Below are positions 7,844 to 17,504 of a DNA stretch of 64,000 bases, in pieces. Positions within the stretch are counted from its first letter, which is position 1, and each line of letters starts with the position of its first letter. The stretch covers positions 9,909 to 73,908 of the forward strand of contig CAXPDR010000006.1 of assembly GCA_964215955.1 (NCBI GenBank). The letters are read 5' to 3'. The stretch comes from GCA-2706205 sp964215955 (GTDB lineage Bacteria; Bdellovibrionota; Bacteriovoracia; Bacteriovoracales; Bacteriovoracaceae). Both the position numbers and the translations under genes were made by a program. The notes below the pieces were generated by a model. That model was not told the DNA's origin. It worked only from the letters and a program-made list of their open reading frames with translations, and made no database searches.

Positions 7844-9187
7844 TTAATAAGCGTTCTTGTTGATAAAGCCCTTCCAAAAAGTTAAGAAGATAATGGAAAT
7901 ATCTAACCAGAATGACCAGTTTTTAATATACCAAATATCACATTCAATCCGCTTTTCAATAGACGTATCACCTCTCCATCCATTTATTTGCGCCCAACCA
8001 GTGATACCTGCTTTAAACTTATGTCTTAGCATATAATTAGGAATATCTTTTCTAAACTGATCAACATAAACCGGTCTTTCAGGCCTTGGACCAACTAAAC
8101 TCATATCCCCGACAATAACATTCCAAAGTTGAGGTAATTCATCTAATGAAGTTTTTCTAATAAATTTTCCAATTGGAGTTACTCTAGGATCATCTTTAAC
8201 AGTCCAACCTTCAGTGTTTTTATCCCCTACAACCATGGACCTAAATTTCCACATTTTAAACTCTTTACCATCAACACCCATTCTTACTTGTCCATAAAAT
8301 ATAGGTCCCCTACTTGTTAGCTTCACAAGTAACGCTAGAGTAATCATCAATGGTGAGATAAGGAGTAGTCCTAGAGAACAGGAAAGGAAATCAAAGATTC
8401 TTTTAAGAAGTAATCCCAAGGGCTTTGCATTTGGCTCATTGATATTAATGATTGGTATTCCTTTAAAATTTTGTAATGAATATCCAAGCTTAGCATACTG
8501 AACATCAGGTAAAATCATAATGGGAATAATATATTCTGATAACTTTTCTATATAAGATTGGGCAAGATTAGCTTTGTTGGTATTAAACCCAATAACAACA
8601 CCATCACAATTCATTTTTTCAAGTTCATTAGGATCAAACTTCATATTTTTCTCAAGTGACTTAAACTCAGAAGGAGCATCAAACCAGTTTAAAACTTGGT
8701 AATTCGCAAAGTCTTTAATAATCTCATAATATTTCTTAATGCTTTCACCGTGTCCAACTAACACAAGTTTTATTGGAAGTTTTACTAAGAGATTTCTTAT
8801 ATAAAGTTTTGCGAGAATGAGAAAAATGGAAGAAGCTCCAACATACATTCCAAGCATTATTCTAGATAATCTTTCATGAGATGAGAAAAAAGAAAGAGTT
8901 AAGAAAATAAAGAATGCTATTAAGTTTGCTTTTATCAGGTTAACAATATCCTGAACAACACTATCAAATTTTGAATTGTCATAAACTTTAGTGTTCTTAA
9001 AAGTAATGACACAAACAACGGTTAGCAAAATACCATAACCAAAGTATCTCTCGAGTAATCCTGATGCAGCATTGCCTCCAATCTCTAGCTCAAACCTAAA
9101 ATAATAGGCGAGCATCCAAGACCCAAATACTAAGATGGCATCTAAGAATCTATTTTGATAATTTAGTCTTTTAACTGATCTATTCAT
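7844..9187 (-). CDS. Undecaprenyl-phosphate sugar-phosphate transferase (initiating enzyme)
   Basis: Encodes 447 residues: four N-terminal membrane helices, a CoA-binding-like central region, and a C-terminal bacterial sugar transferase domain from about residue 260. Hallmarks are KRIFDFLSCSLGLLLISP, the catalytic region MWKFRSMVVGDKN, TSLDELPQLWNVIVGDMSLVGPRP and GITGWAQINGWRGDT. The domain order matches WbaP/WcaJ-type polyisoprenyl-phosphate hexose-1-phosphate transferases, which load the first sugar onto undecaprenyl phosphate at the inner membrane. It therefore probably starts repeat-unit synthesis for this locus. It diverges from a glycosyltransferase gene with only 44 bases between them. 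Confidence 0.92.
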   Translation of the reverse strand: MNRSVKRLNYQNRFLDAILVFGSWMLAYYFRFELEIGGNAASGLLERYFGYGILLTVVCVITFKNTKVYDNSKFDSVVQDIVNLIKANLIAFFIFLTLSFFSSHERLSRIMLGMYVGASSIFLILAKLYIRNLLVKLPIKLVLVGHGESIKKYYEIIKDFANYQVLNWFDAPSEFKSLEKNMKFDPNELEKMNCDGVVIGFNTNKANLAQSYIEKLSEYIIPIMILPDVQYAKLGYSLQNFKGIPIININEPNAKPLGLLLKRIFDFLSCSLGLLLISPLMITLALLVKLTSRGPIFYGQVRMGVDGKEFKMWKFRSMVVGDKNTEGWTVKDDPRVTPIGKFIRKTSLDELPQLWNVIVGDMSLVGPRPERPVYVDQFRKDIPNYMLRHKFKAGITGWAQINGWRGDTSIEKRIECDIWYIKNWSFWLDISIIFLTFWKGFINKNAY

Positions 9188-9231
9188 AATTCCTATCGTC
9201 AGGGTGCATAAGTTTTGGTTAAATATATTAC

Positions 9232-10023
9232 ATGAGTATACCTAATGAGATAAAAAATGACATGGAAAAAGTCTCGATAATAACACCATGCTTCAACGCT
9301 GAGGTTTATATAAATGAGACCTACCAATGTCTTAAAGGCCAAACTTACCAAAACTGGGAGTGGATTGTATTTGATGATTGCTCCACAGATAACTCTTTCA
9401 TGGTGTTACAAAATCTATCAATACAAGATAAACGGGTGAAACCCTTTAAAAATGGTGTTAATTCTGGTGCAGCCGTTACAAGAAATAATTGTCTAAATAA
9501 GGCGACTGGAAAATATCTAGCATTTCTAGACTGTGATGATCTATGGAATACTGAAAAACTCACCAAACAAATCAATTTTATCAACAAAAATAAAGCGTCA
9601 TTTGTTTATTCCGACTATCAAATGATTAATGATAAAGGTGATTGCATCAAAACGATGAAGACACCAACATTTGTTTCCAAATCTGATTTACTTAAATTTA
9701 ATCCATTTGCAACCTCTTCAGTTTTAATCCTTAGAGAAGCTGTAGAAAAAAATGGTATTAGATTCTTAGAACACCTAAGAAGAAGACAAGATTATCTATT
9801 TTGGTATGCAGTGATAAGTAAGACATCAAATGCGATAGGAATAAATGAAGCTCTTTCTAAATATAGGATTGTAGGAAGCACCTCACTTTCTGCTAATAAG
9901 AAAAAAATGGCCATTATTCAGTGGCAACTTTATCGTAATGAATTCGGATTAAATTTAATTCAATCAAGTTACTATTTTATTCACTACGCCATTCATGGTA
10001 TCAAGAAATACTTTTTTAAATAA
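9232..10023 (+). CDS. Family 2 glycosyltransferase
   Basis: A 263-residue GT-A protein. It opens with KVSIITPCFNAEVYINETYQ, then EWIVFDDCSTDNSF, and has the metal-binding AFLDCDDLW (DxDD) and a later RRQDYLFW. These are the standard family 2 motifs, so it transfers a sugar from a nucleotide donor on the cytoplasmic side. The ATG at 9232 is the first start; an internal ATG at 9262 just before KVSIIT is also possible and neither has a strong ribosome site. The polytopic gene at 10034 follows after 10 bases. Donor and acceptor are unknown. Confidence 0.85.
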   Translation: MSIPNEIKNDMEKVSIITPCFNAEVYINETYQCLKGQTYQNWEWIVFDDCSTDNSFMVLQNLSIQDKRVKPFKNGVNSGAAVTRNNCLNKATGKYLAFLDCDDLWNTEKLTKQINFINKNKASFVYSDYQMINDKGDCIKTMKTPTFVSKSDLLKFNPFATSSVLILREAVEKNGIRFLEHLRRRQDYLFWYAVISKTSNAIGINEALSKYRIVGSTSLSANKKKMAIIQWQLYRNEFGLNLIQSSYYFIHYAIHGIKKYFFK

Positions 10024-10033
10024 TCAGGATAAT

Positions 10034-11662
10034 ATGAATTTTTTAGTCAAAATTAACTCAAAACACATTCTCATTTTTGTTTGTGCCTTCTATACAATTT
10101 TTAACCTGCTCCTAATTCATCCTGCGAATCTCGGTGTAGAGAAAGTGAATGAAAGAACATATGGAAAAATTGATCATCACATATTAAAAGTTTGGAGAAG
10201 AGCTAAAGAGAGATCAATAAAACCTTTTTTTGAAGTAAAAGATCACATGCTCTACCATGAGAGAAATCCTGCAATATTTCAATTTATTGTAGAATTATAT
10301 CAAAGAGCAGGTTTTAAAACTCCAATTTTTTTACAACTTTTATTAATATTTTTAGTCAACTTAGGAATTATAGCCCAAAGAACTTGGCTTAAAGAATTCT
10401 TTAACAATGATATTATTCCATCAATTTCTTTGTTATTTATTATTTTTTCCCACTTCCTTTTGTTTATGGGACCCTCTTTGCATCAGCATCTATACAATTT
10501 CACTTTTTTTAATTTTAGCATGATGTTTTTAGTTAAATTTTTAAATACGAAGAAAAGAAAATACTTTATCTTCACCCTACTCTCCTACTTTGTCATAACC
10601 AACAATTATTATATGTTCTGGGTATCGACTTATATAATGATGGTTGGGGCTCTTTGGTCAAAAAAAGAGAAAAAACTTATTTTAAAAAGTTTTCTACTAG
10701 GAACACCAGTTATTCTAACTTTTATCCTTTTATTTTTTCAGATTTCTTATGTCAAGGGTGGAGTGAATAAGACTATTGACACCATTGAAACTGCTATAAA
10801 GGCTAGGGCCTTAAACCAAGAAGTAAAAGGAAATAATCCAGGCTTTAAGAAAACAGGAGTATCTATTGCCAGATATCCACATATAGCCTCCCAGAGGGTT
10901 GAAAGATACTTTTATTTATCAGGTTTTGCATTCTTCATTGTATTTGGAATCACCCTTTGGCTAAAGCGAAAAAATAAATCTCAGTTAAATTACCGACTTC
11001 TGTATGCGGCATTCCCCGCAGGGTTGAGTTGGTATATTTTGATGTCTCAACATACAGTCATGCATTATCTGTCTGGTAGGTATAGTTATATGCTTTGGAT
11101 GTTAATTATGTGCTATTTTGTTTATGAGGTAATTATCTATTCTAAAAATAAATTTCCAAATACACCCTGGAAACCATTTCAATATCTTTCCCTGTTTCTT
11201 CTGGTCTATATTGGCTATGGCTTTTCATTTGTAACTTTGACTACTTTTTTCGGTAATATCTATAGAATAACCTACGAACATCCTAATCTAATGGAGAAAG
11301 CCAAGAGAGGTGACCTTGAATCAAGATTAAAGCTTTTTTCAAATAAGTTTCTGGTGGAATATAACTGGATCCCAATTAATTGGATTAAGGACCTACAAAA
11401 TAAAAATATAGAACTTTGTCCAGGAACCCAGTATAAATTTCATAAAAAATTCAACGAATTTTCTTATTTTTATATCTATAAGGACTCAAGCTCGCCTGAT
11501 TGTAAGAACGTTCGAAGATTAATTATCGGTAATTCTAACAAGCAAAGAAAAATAAAAGGGCCAAATGAGTTCATACAATATTGGAAATATAATAACCATA
11601 TTGTATTTAAGTTTAAAAACATTGATGGTGATCGTTTTGAAATTCCAACTATGAAGATTTAG
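10034..11662 (+). CDS. Polytopic membrane protein, candidate GT-C glycosyltransferase (paralog 1)
   Basis: About 542 residues with ten or more membrane helices and a C-terminal soluble tail. I do not recognise a named family, but the protein is clearly paralogous to the one at 39509-41104: shared blocks include HILKVWRR, EVKDHMLYHERNP, LGIIAQRTWLKEFF, NYYMFWVSTYIMMVG, RVERYFYL and GLSWYILMSQHT. An acidic and histidine-rich first external loop after helix 1 is typical of GT-C transferases that use lipid-linked sugars. I chose ATG 10034, with CAGGAT in front, over an ATG at 9995 that would overlap the preceding gene by 29 bases. It ends convergently on a shared TTAG. Confidence 0.6.
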   Translation: MNFLVKINSKHILIFVCAFYTIFNLLLIHPANLGVEKVNERTYGKIDHHILKVWRRAKERSIKPFFEVKDHMLYHERNPAIFQFIVELYQRAGFKTPIFLQLLLIFLVNLGIIAQRTWLKEFFNNDIIPSISLLFIIFSHFLLFMGPSLHQHLYNFTFFNFSMMFLVKFLNTKKRKYFIFTLLSYFVITNNYYMFWVSTYIMMVGALWSKKEKKLILKSFLLGTPVILTFILLFFQISYVKGGVNKTIDTIETAIKARALNQEVKGNNPGFKKTGVSIARYPHIASQRVERYFYLSGFAFFIVFGITLWLKRKNKSQLNYRLLYAAFPAGLSWYILMSQHTVMHYLSGRYSYMLWMLIMCYFVYEVIIYSKNKFPNTPWKPFQYLSLFLLVYIGYGFSFVTLTTFFGNIYRITYEHPNLMEKAKRGDLESRLKLFSNKFLVEYNWIPINWIKDLQNKNIELCPGTQYKFHKKFNEFSYFYIYKDSSSPDCKNVRRLIIGNSNKQRKIKGPNEFIQYWKYNNHIVFKFKNIDGDRFEIPTMKI

Positions 11663-12819
11663 GAATTCCAATATTTTAAATATTTTTGAGTAGCTGATTG
11701 AACTGTAAAATTAGTAAGAATAGACTTTTTGGCCATAGCCCTCATATTTTCAAAGGAGTCTGAACTGTTTAATATATCCAAACAAATCTCATAAGCTTTT
11801 TCAGTATCAAGCTTATCAACAATGAATCCGGTTTCTCCATTTATAACTAATTCTTCTATTCCGAAAGTATTAGAGACGACACAAAGACATTCCTTTGCCA
11901 TAGCTTCCTTTACAACATTAGGAAGTCGATCTCCACTATAGCGTGACATAAATAAGAAAATATTAGATTGTTCAAGCTTTTTTAAAACTTCCTCATGAGA
12001 TAATTTTCCATAAAATAAAACATTTGCCTCAATACCCAAGTCTTTCACTTGTTTTTTAAGTGTACTTTCAACAGGACCTGTTCCTATAAGATGTAACACT
12101 AACCCTCTTTTTTCTTTAAGTAACATAGAAAAAACTTCAACAACCTTATCAAACCCTTTATCTTCAATCATTCTTCCAATACAAACGATATCATTCTTAG
12201 ATTTGTCTAGTGAATTATTTTTAAAATGTTCTGCATTCACTCCTCTGTGTACAACCTTAACAAGAGAACTATCTACTCCTAATTTATCTATTTGTTCTAA
12301 GTTATAAAATGAGTGAGTCCACAAAAAATCAGCCTTATTTGCAATATCTTTTGAAATAGATAGACCAAATCCCAGATCGTAAGCTCCAAGAAACATAGAT
12401 AGCCTTGGAGAAGATTTAGACTTTTTTAATAGATACCCTAGATTTGAGGTAAAGTGCCCCCAAAATAAATGCACAATATCGTATTGATTATTTATAATTT
12501 TATTCCATATATAAAAATTTTGAGGCCCAAGTAAAAGACATTTAATAAATAAAGTCGGCCGATTGATTTCATGGGAGATAAGCCAAAAAAGCCAATTAAA
12601 AAAAAGAATTGGATTCAGGATCATGATCATAAGTCCAAACATATTTGTACCTAGGTCAGCTTCATACACACAACTCTTACCAGTAAAATCCATCTTATCA
12701 GTTGGCCTTAAATTATATACATCAATTTTTTCAAGGTTTTTTTCCATTTCAAGGACATCATTTACAGCAAAAGTTTCAGACCAAACAGGAAATCTTACAA
12801 AAATGTAGGCTATTTTCAT
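11659..12819 (-). CDS. Family 4 glycosyltransferase (GT-B)
   Basis: Encodes 386 residues. The C-terminal half carries VCIGRMIEDKGFDKVVEVF, LHLIGTGPVESTLKKQ, NVLFYGKLSHEEVLKKL and the donor-binding EAMAKECLCVVSNTFGIEELVINGETG with the E(x7)E spacing of GT4 enzymes. The N-terminal half has HLFWGHFTSNLGYLL, common in acceptor domains. It should add a sugar from a nucleotide donor with retention of configuration. Its ATG overlaps the stop of the upstream family 2 gene in the ATGA arrangement, so the pair is translationally coupled. Confidence 0.88.
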   Translation of the reverse strand: MKIAYIFVRFPVWSETFAVNDVLEMEKNLEKIDVYNLRPTDKMDFTGKSCVYEADLGTNMFGLMIMILNPILFFNWLFWLISHEINRPTLFIKCLLLGPQNFYIWNKIINNQYDIVHLFWGHFTSNLGYLLKKSKSSPRLSMFLGAYDLGFGLSISKDIANKADFLWTHSFYNLEQIDKLGVDSSLVKVVHRGVNAEHFKNNSLDKSKNDIVCIGRMIEDKGFDKVVEVFSMLLKEKRGLVLHLIGTGPVESTLKKQVKDLGIEANVLFYGKLSHEEVLKKLEQSNIFLFMSRYSGDRLPNVVKEAMAKECLCVVSNTFGIEELVINGETGFIVDKLDTEKAYEICLDILNSSDSFENMRAMAKKSILTNFTVQSATQKYLKYWNS

Positions 12820-13742
12820 GACGAAAGAAACCTCTTCTGTCCAGTGAAGTCTCTTTTCAGTCCATCAATAAGACCGAAGTAAAACATTTTAAAATGATTC
12901 CAAGTTCTAAAGAAAAAGAGAACTTCTATAAAAAGTTTAATCATTTTAAGAAAGATAGCCAGGTTTAACTGCCAACTCACTCCATCACCAGTCTCTCTTA
13001 GGTAATCATTTTTCAAGAAGTGATTTCTCGTATTGAAATATAAATAAAATGGGCTTTGAAAAGGCCTTTTAATAGGACCCAATGTTGAAACTTCTTCCTT
13101 AAAAATTTTTTTCTTAAACTCTGGATTTCTTAAATAGTAAACATCTGTATGCTTAGAAGCTAAATATCCGTACATTGTATCATCGCCACAAATAAAAAAT
13201 CTTCGATCAGGTAATCCAATTTTATCTACAATTTCTTTATGAATTAACATCCCTTCCATGCAGCCTGTATTCACAATTGTAAAATCCTTTCCATTAAACT
13301 GTTCAGAACCAAATCTTTTAGAAAGTCCTGTTTTGGGATCTAATAACTTTTGCCATTTAAAAATTTTACCCGTTTCTGTATACCTTTTCGTTGGATGCAG
13401 ACATAATGATTGATTCTTAAATAAAAGCATTTTTTCTAAACAATCAGGAAGGGGCTCCACATCATCATCCATCAACCAAAGCCAATCATAACCTTCTTCT
13501 AAACCTTGTTTGACTCCATGATAAAATCCCCCGGCACCACCAAGATTACCTCCGGTATTGAAGTAGCTTATTATTGAACTCATCTCCATTAACTTTTTAA
13601 CTTCTTCCTCGGTGCCGTCGCTGGAGTTATTATCAATAACAAATATCTTATCTAACTTGGTTGTCTGGTTTAACAAACCGTTCAAACACTCAAGTAACAT
13701 TTGTTTACGTTTGAATGTAACTACAACTGCACAGATTTTCAC
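12816..13742 (-). CDS. Family 2 glycosyltransferase, galactofuranosyl/rhamnosyl type
   Basis: A 308-residue GT-A enzyme: CAVVVTFKRKQMLLECLNGLL, FVIDNNSSDGTEEE, GNLGGAGGFYHGV, WLWLMDDDVEPLPD, and a late GDDTMYGYL. The GGAGGF and WLMDDD block is typical of the GT2 branch that includes galactofuranosyl- and rhamnosyltransferases, and is shared with the larger GlfT2-like protein at 17505. C-terminal hydrophobic segments (about 265-300) suggest membrane association. It overlaps the following GT4 gene by 4 bases. Transfer of galactofuranose is plausible because glf is in the locus, but not shown. Confidence 0.82.
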   Translation of the reverse strand: MKICAVVVTFKRKQMLLECLNGLLNQTTKLDKIFVIDNNSSDGTEEEVKKLMEMSSIISYFNTGGNLGGAGGFYHGVKQGLEEGYDWLWLMDDDVEPLPDCLEKMLLFKNQSLCLHPTKRYTETGKIFKWQKLLDPKTGLSKRFGSEQFNGKDFTIVNTGCMEGMLIHKEIVDKIGLPDRRFFICGDDTMYGYLASKHTDVYYLRNPEFKKKIFKEEVSTLGPIKRPFQSPFYLYFNTRNHFLKNDYLRETGDGVSWQLNLAIFLKMIKLFIEVLFFFRTWNHFKMFYFGLIDGLKRDFTGQKRFLSS

Positions 13743-13799
13743 AATTTACTCCAATCCCTTAGGTTGACATAAAGCAACATCTTTTTGTATCGTTGCATT

Positions 13800-15197
13800 A
13801 TGTTATTTAGTTCATATCAATTTATACTACTTTTCCTACCAGTATGTCTCGTAGCTTTTGCCTTCTTTAAAAAAAGCCCAAATAGAAATGGATTAAAATT
13901 ATTTTTATTATTGGCCAGCCTATTTTTTTACTCTGTATGGAAATTTGAATATCTCTTCATCATACTGTCATCTATAATAATAAATTATTTTTTAGCCCAA
14001 AAACTTTTTCAACAAGAAGCTAAATCTAAAATTTTACTTATATTTGGAATAACGTTTAATTTACTTTTATTGGCTATATTCAAATACTTAGATTTTACTA
14101 TTTTTAATATTAACTATATTTTTAATACAAACATTCCTCTTCTGCGCATTGTTTTACCCTTAGCAATCAGCTTTTTTACCTTTCAACAAATTGCTTTTTT
14201 AGTAGACGCATATAAAGGACTGGTCAAATCAATTAATTTTTTAAACTACGCACTTTTTGTGACTTTTTTCCCACAACTTATTGCTGGTCCTATTGTTCAC
14301 CATAAGGAAATGATGCCTCAGTTTGATTTGGCACTCGATTCTAAACAAAGGTTTGATTTTCAAGAAAAAGGTCTTTTTCTTTTTGCTATAGGATTATTTA
14401 AAAAGATTTTTATTGCTGACTATTTTGCAGTTGTCGCCAATTCTGGTTTTGATGGAACATTACCACTTAACTTTTCTGAGAGTTGGATGACTTCATTGTC
14501 TTACACCTTCCAGTTATATTTTGATTTCAGCGGGTACTCAGATATGGCCATTGGACTAGGGCTCATTTTTGGAATTAAATTGCCTCAAAATTTTCATTCT
14601 CCATATAAGGCTGTAAGTATTCAAGACTTTTGGAGACGATGGCATATGACTCTTAGTCAATTCCTTAGGGATTATCTCTACATTCCACTGGGAGGAAGTC
14701 GTTGTAGTGAAATAAGAGTCTATAGAAACTTATTTTTAACCTTTTTCTTAGGTGGGCTATGGCATGGAGCTAGCTGGATGTTTATTATTTGGGGTTCACT
14801 TCACGGGACGGCTCTAATTATTCATAGAGTGTGGCAAAAGCAAGGTCTTAAAATGCCCAAGTTTCTAGCGATATTAATGACATTTATGTTTGCAAATATT
14901 TGTTGGGTATTTTTTCGAGCAACTAACCTAGACCGTTGCAAAGAGATATTGTTAAGTATGATAAGTTTTGAAGGTGGATTTAAAATTGAAAACATTATAA
15001 ATCCTTCAGATTATGCAAATTACTTTTTGATAAGTATAATTATGATTTGGTTTAGCAAAAACTCTTTTGAAATAATTTTTGATGGAAAAGATCACTTAAA
15101 AACAAAGCACTTTTTACTCTCTGGTCTAATTATATTATTAACACTTTTAAAATTATTTAGGACAAATAATGTCGAATTCATCTACTTCAATTTTTAG
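13800..15197 (+). CDS. MBOAT-family O-acyltransferase (AlgI-like)
   Basis: About 465 residues with many membrane helices. It begins LFSSYQFILLFLPVCL, the usual opening of AlgI-like proteins, and contains SFFTFQQIAFLVDAYKG, QLIAGPIVHHKEMMPQF, YFDFSGYSDMAIGLGLIFGI, QDFWRRWHMTLSQFLRDY and GGLWHGASWMFIIWGSLHG with the catalytic histidine. Such proteins move acyl groups, normally acetyl, across the inner membrane for polysaccharide O-acylation. I chose ATG 13800; a TTG at 13785 would add five residues not seen in relatives. It overlaps the SGNH-like gene by 29 bases, the usual AlgI-AlgJ/AlgX or DltB-DltD style pairing. Confidence 0.92.
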   Translation: MLFSSYQFILLFLPVCLVAFAFFKKSPNRNGLKLFLLLASLFFYSVWKFEYLFIILSSIIINYFLAQKLFQQEAKSKILLIFGITFNLLLLAIFKYLDFTIFNINYIFNTNIPLLRIVLPLAISFFTFQQIAFLVDAYKGLVKSINFLNYALFVTFFPQLIAGPIVHHKEMMPQFDLALDSKQRFDFQEKGLFLFAIGLFKKIFIADYFAVVANSGFDGTLPLNFSESWMTSLSYTFQLYFDFSGYSDMAIGLGLIFGIKLPQNFHSPYKAVSIQDFWRRWHMTLSQFLRDYLYIPLGGSRCSEIRVYRNLFLTFFLGGLWHGASWMFIIWGSLHGTALIIHRVWQKQGLKMPKFLAILMTFMFANICWVFFRATNLDRCKEILLSMISFEGGFKIENIINPSDYANYFLISIIMIWFSKNSFEIIFDGKDHLKTKHFLLSGLIILLTLLKLFRTNNVEFIYFNF

Positions 15198-16071
15198 TTC
15201 TAAATTCTTATATACCTTTATAAGTTCTCTTGTTCTATTTGTTCTTTGGACCTTAGGTCATGAATTATTAGCGCACAAGCTGGATAATAGTTTTATTAAA
15301 GATTTACTAAAATTAAAAAGTGGAAATTCCAATTGTTTGATTATTGGAGACTCTCATACGAATGATAGCTTTAGGAATACAATAAGTGAATGTGAAAGTT
15401 TAGCTTTAGGTGGAGTCACAATTCCTATGATTGAAGATGCATTAATCTCTTCAATAAAAACCAATAATTTAAAAAGAGTTGTCATTGGCTTTGCTCCACA
15501 CTACTTTTCAGACAAGCGATTAAGCTCGACATCAAATGCCTACTTTCAAATTACTGAATGGTTCACTCCTTATCCAAACCTCATAACAAGCAATGCATTA
15601 GTTCAAAAAATTATTGGTCGCTATCAAAAAAATGATTATGATTATTCTATTTTTTTCAAAAAGTTTCCTATTCGAAATGAAAAAAGTTGGGCAAGTAGAA
15701 CTATTGAATACAAACAAAGAAAATCGATGCAGGCAATAAAGGACCACAAAATTTCAATTGAGATTGTAAAATCTAAGTATTGGAGTCATTTTCTAAGAAT
15801 TCTAAAAGTTCTTAAAGATAATAATATAGAAAGCTGTTTTATTAATACCCCTAATCTTCCAGTTTACCATACAGGTATTCGAAAGTATTTAAAAAAACAA
15901 GAATGGAATCAAGTCATAAGTTATATAAAAAACAATAATCACACTTATATTGACTTCAACGAAATCGTAGAGGTACCAGAGACTTTATTCAAAGACCCTG
16001 AACATCTTACTCTTCACGGTTCTCAAAAATACGCAAAGGCGATGATTGACTCCTGCTTTACTTCTTATTAA
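15169..16071 (+). CDS. SGNH/AlgX-like O-acyltransferase partner
   Basis: A 300-residue protein with one N-terminal membrane anchor (about residues 10-32) and a periplasmic domain. It has NCLIIGDSHTNDSF (nucleophile serine in GDSH) near residue 62 and DPEHLTLHGSQKYA near residue 280, matching the SGNH Asp/His end block. In AlgJ/AlgX and DltD-type systems this partner completes acyl transfer to the polymer outside the membrane. The start lies inside the MBOAT gene (29-base overlap), so the two are surely coupled. Its 3' end overlaps the convergent flippase gene by 14 bases. Confidence 0.75.
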   Translation: MSNSSTSIFSSKFLYTFISSLVLFVLWTLGHELLAHKLDNSFIKDLLKLKSGNSNCLIIGDSHTNDSFRNTISECESLALGGVTIPMIEDALISSIKTNNLKRVVIGFAPHYFSDKRLSSTSNAYFQITEWFTPYPNLITSNALVQKIIGRYQKNDYDYSIFFKKFPIRNEKSWASRTIEYKQRKSMQAIKDHKISIEIVKSKYWSHFLRILKVLKDNNIESCFINTPNLPVYHTGIRKYLKKQEWNQVISYIKNNNHTYIDFNEIVEVPETLFKDPEHLTLHGSQKYAKAMIDSCFTSY

Positions 16072-17389
16072 TTAACCTAGTTACAGGGTAAATTAATCCT
16101 AAGAAAAAATATTTAATTGAAAATTTAATATTTTTGTTCGTTATGGAAAGGATGAAATTGGAGGTAATGAACGCTAAAATAGCACCATATACTGCTCCAA
16201 AAACTGAGTACTTAGGAATCAAATAAAATTGATACCCCACTACAAAAACTGTATTAATCCCAATATACCTCAAATAATCTAGTCCTTTATTTTCTAAAAC
16301 TAAAATTTTTCTTCTCGCAGCATCGAAAAAGATAAAGATACAATAGACAGTCATAACTTGAATAATCTGGATGGCCAATGAATATTTTTCGCCAAATATG
16401 AACTTTAAGACTTCTCCACCAATAACATAAGTTCCAGTCATAAGCACAATGGAAGACCAAATAAGAACGCAATAAAGTTTTTTCATTCTTGTAAAATAGA
16501 AATCCTCACTCCTCTCTTTTGATTTCACGAGAGTTGGAAACAAAGTGGTTACAATTGCCTGAGGGATAAAGATTAAAGTTGTGAATATTGTAAATGCTAA
16601 AGAATATTGTCCTAATTCGGTAGGACCTTCAAACATTTTAATCATAAAGATACCTACTTTTTGCTCTATAACAATAAATGCTGCCACAAAAAATAAAGGT
16701 AATCCTTCGATATAATAACTTTTTAATAATTCCTTATTTATATGCCAATGACGCACTCCATTCATCCTGACATACACAATAAAACAAAAAGAAATTGAAA
16801 TAACCATTTCAATAAAATATGCATACATGAAATATTCAAATGGCATATCCAGATAAATGAACAATAATTTTAATGCGATACTTGTAATGTAACCTGCATT
16901 CCTTCCCATGACTAATTTACGATACTCTAGTTTAGCTTCATACCAGTAAGCTATGCTATAAAAGACATGCCCTATAAGTAGACTTGATAAAATCATAACC
17001 AATTGCTTTTCATGAAGGGAGATTTCAATAAAACTTAATGACCCCCAAATGATAAGAATTCCCACAAATGAATTAATAACTTTTAATAACGATGACGTTC
17101 CTAAGATTTCACCTTCACTATACTTTTCCTGAACTATATCTCTAGAGATTAATTCTCCTAGTCCAAAGGTAACTATCGGAACAAAAATAAGAACATATTG
17201 AATAACATAAACAAGTTTTCCATAACTTTCTGGTCCTAAATGATTTACAACCAATGCAGTAACAAAAAAACCAACTGCCATCCTCAATACACGTTCAGAG
17301 AAAAGTAGCCCAAGACTCTTCAAAACTTTTAAAATCGTTGGACGATTTTTAAATAAAACTTCTAACTTACTTAAAATACTATTTCCCAT
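16058..17389 (-). CDS. Polysaccharide flippase (Wzx-type)
   Basis: Encodes 443 residues with about twelve to fourteen helices. The N-terminal ERVLRMAVGFFVTALVVNHLGPESYGKLVY and the regular helix pattern match the polysaccharide synthesis/MATE-like flippase family (PF01943). It should flip undecaprenyl-linked repeat units to the periplasm, where the Wzy-type protein at 6625 can act. Together with the initiating transferase this gives a complete Wzx/Wzy core. No strong ribosome site was seen. Convergent with the SGNH gene. Confidence 0.85.
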   Translation of the reverse strand: MGNSILSKLEVLFKNRPTILKVLKSLGLLFSERVLRMAVGFFVTALVVNHLGPESYGKLVYVIQYVLIFVPIVTFGLGELISRDIVQEKYSEGEILGTSSLLKVINSFVGILIIWGSLSFIEISLHEKQLVMILSSLLIGHVFYSIAYWYEAKLEYRKLVMGRNAGYITSIALKLLFIYLDMPFEYFMYAYFIEMVISISFCFIVYVRMNGVRHWHINKELLKSYYIEGLPLFFVAAFIVIEQKVGIFMIKMFEGPTELGQYSLAFTIFTTLIFIPQAIVTTLFPTLVKSKERSEDFYFTRMKKLYCVLIWSSIVLMTGTYVIGGEVLKFIFGEKYSLAIQIIQVMTVYCIFIFFDAARRKILVLENKGLDYLRYIGINTVFVVGYQFYLIPKYSVFGAVYGAILAFITSNFILSITNKNIKFSIKYFFLGLIYPVTRLINKK

Positions 17390-17504
17390 ATTTCTCTAAT
17401 TTTAACACATAATAGTGAAATTCTAATCTATGTAAACACAGTAAATTATACGCTTCGCACAAAGCTATATTCATTTTATTTACTTTTTTTTTTTGTTATA
17501 GTAG

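Noticed and set aside
9995..10033. Earlier ATG for the polytopic gene at 10034
   Set aside because: It would overlap the preceding gene by 29 bases and lacks a ribosome site; ATG 10034 has CAGGAT ahead.
17478..17494. T-run before the GlfT2-like gene as a terminator
   Set aside because: No stable hairpin precedes the T-run; it probably belongs to an AT-rich promoter region.
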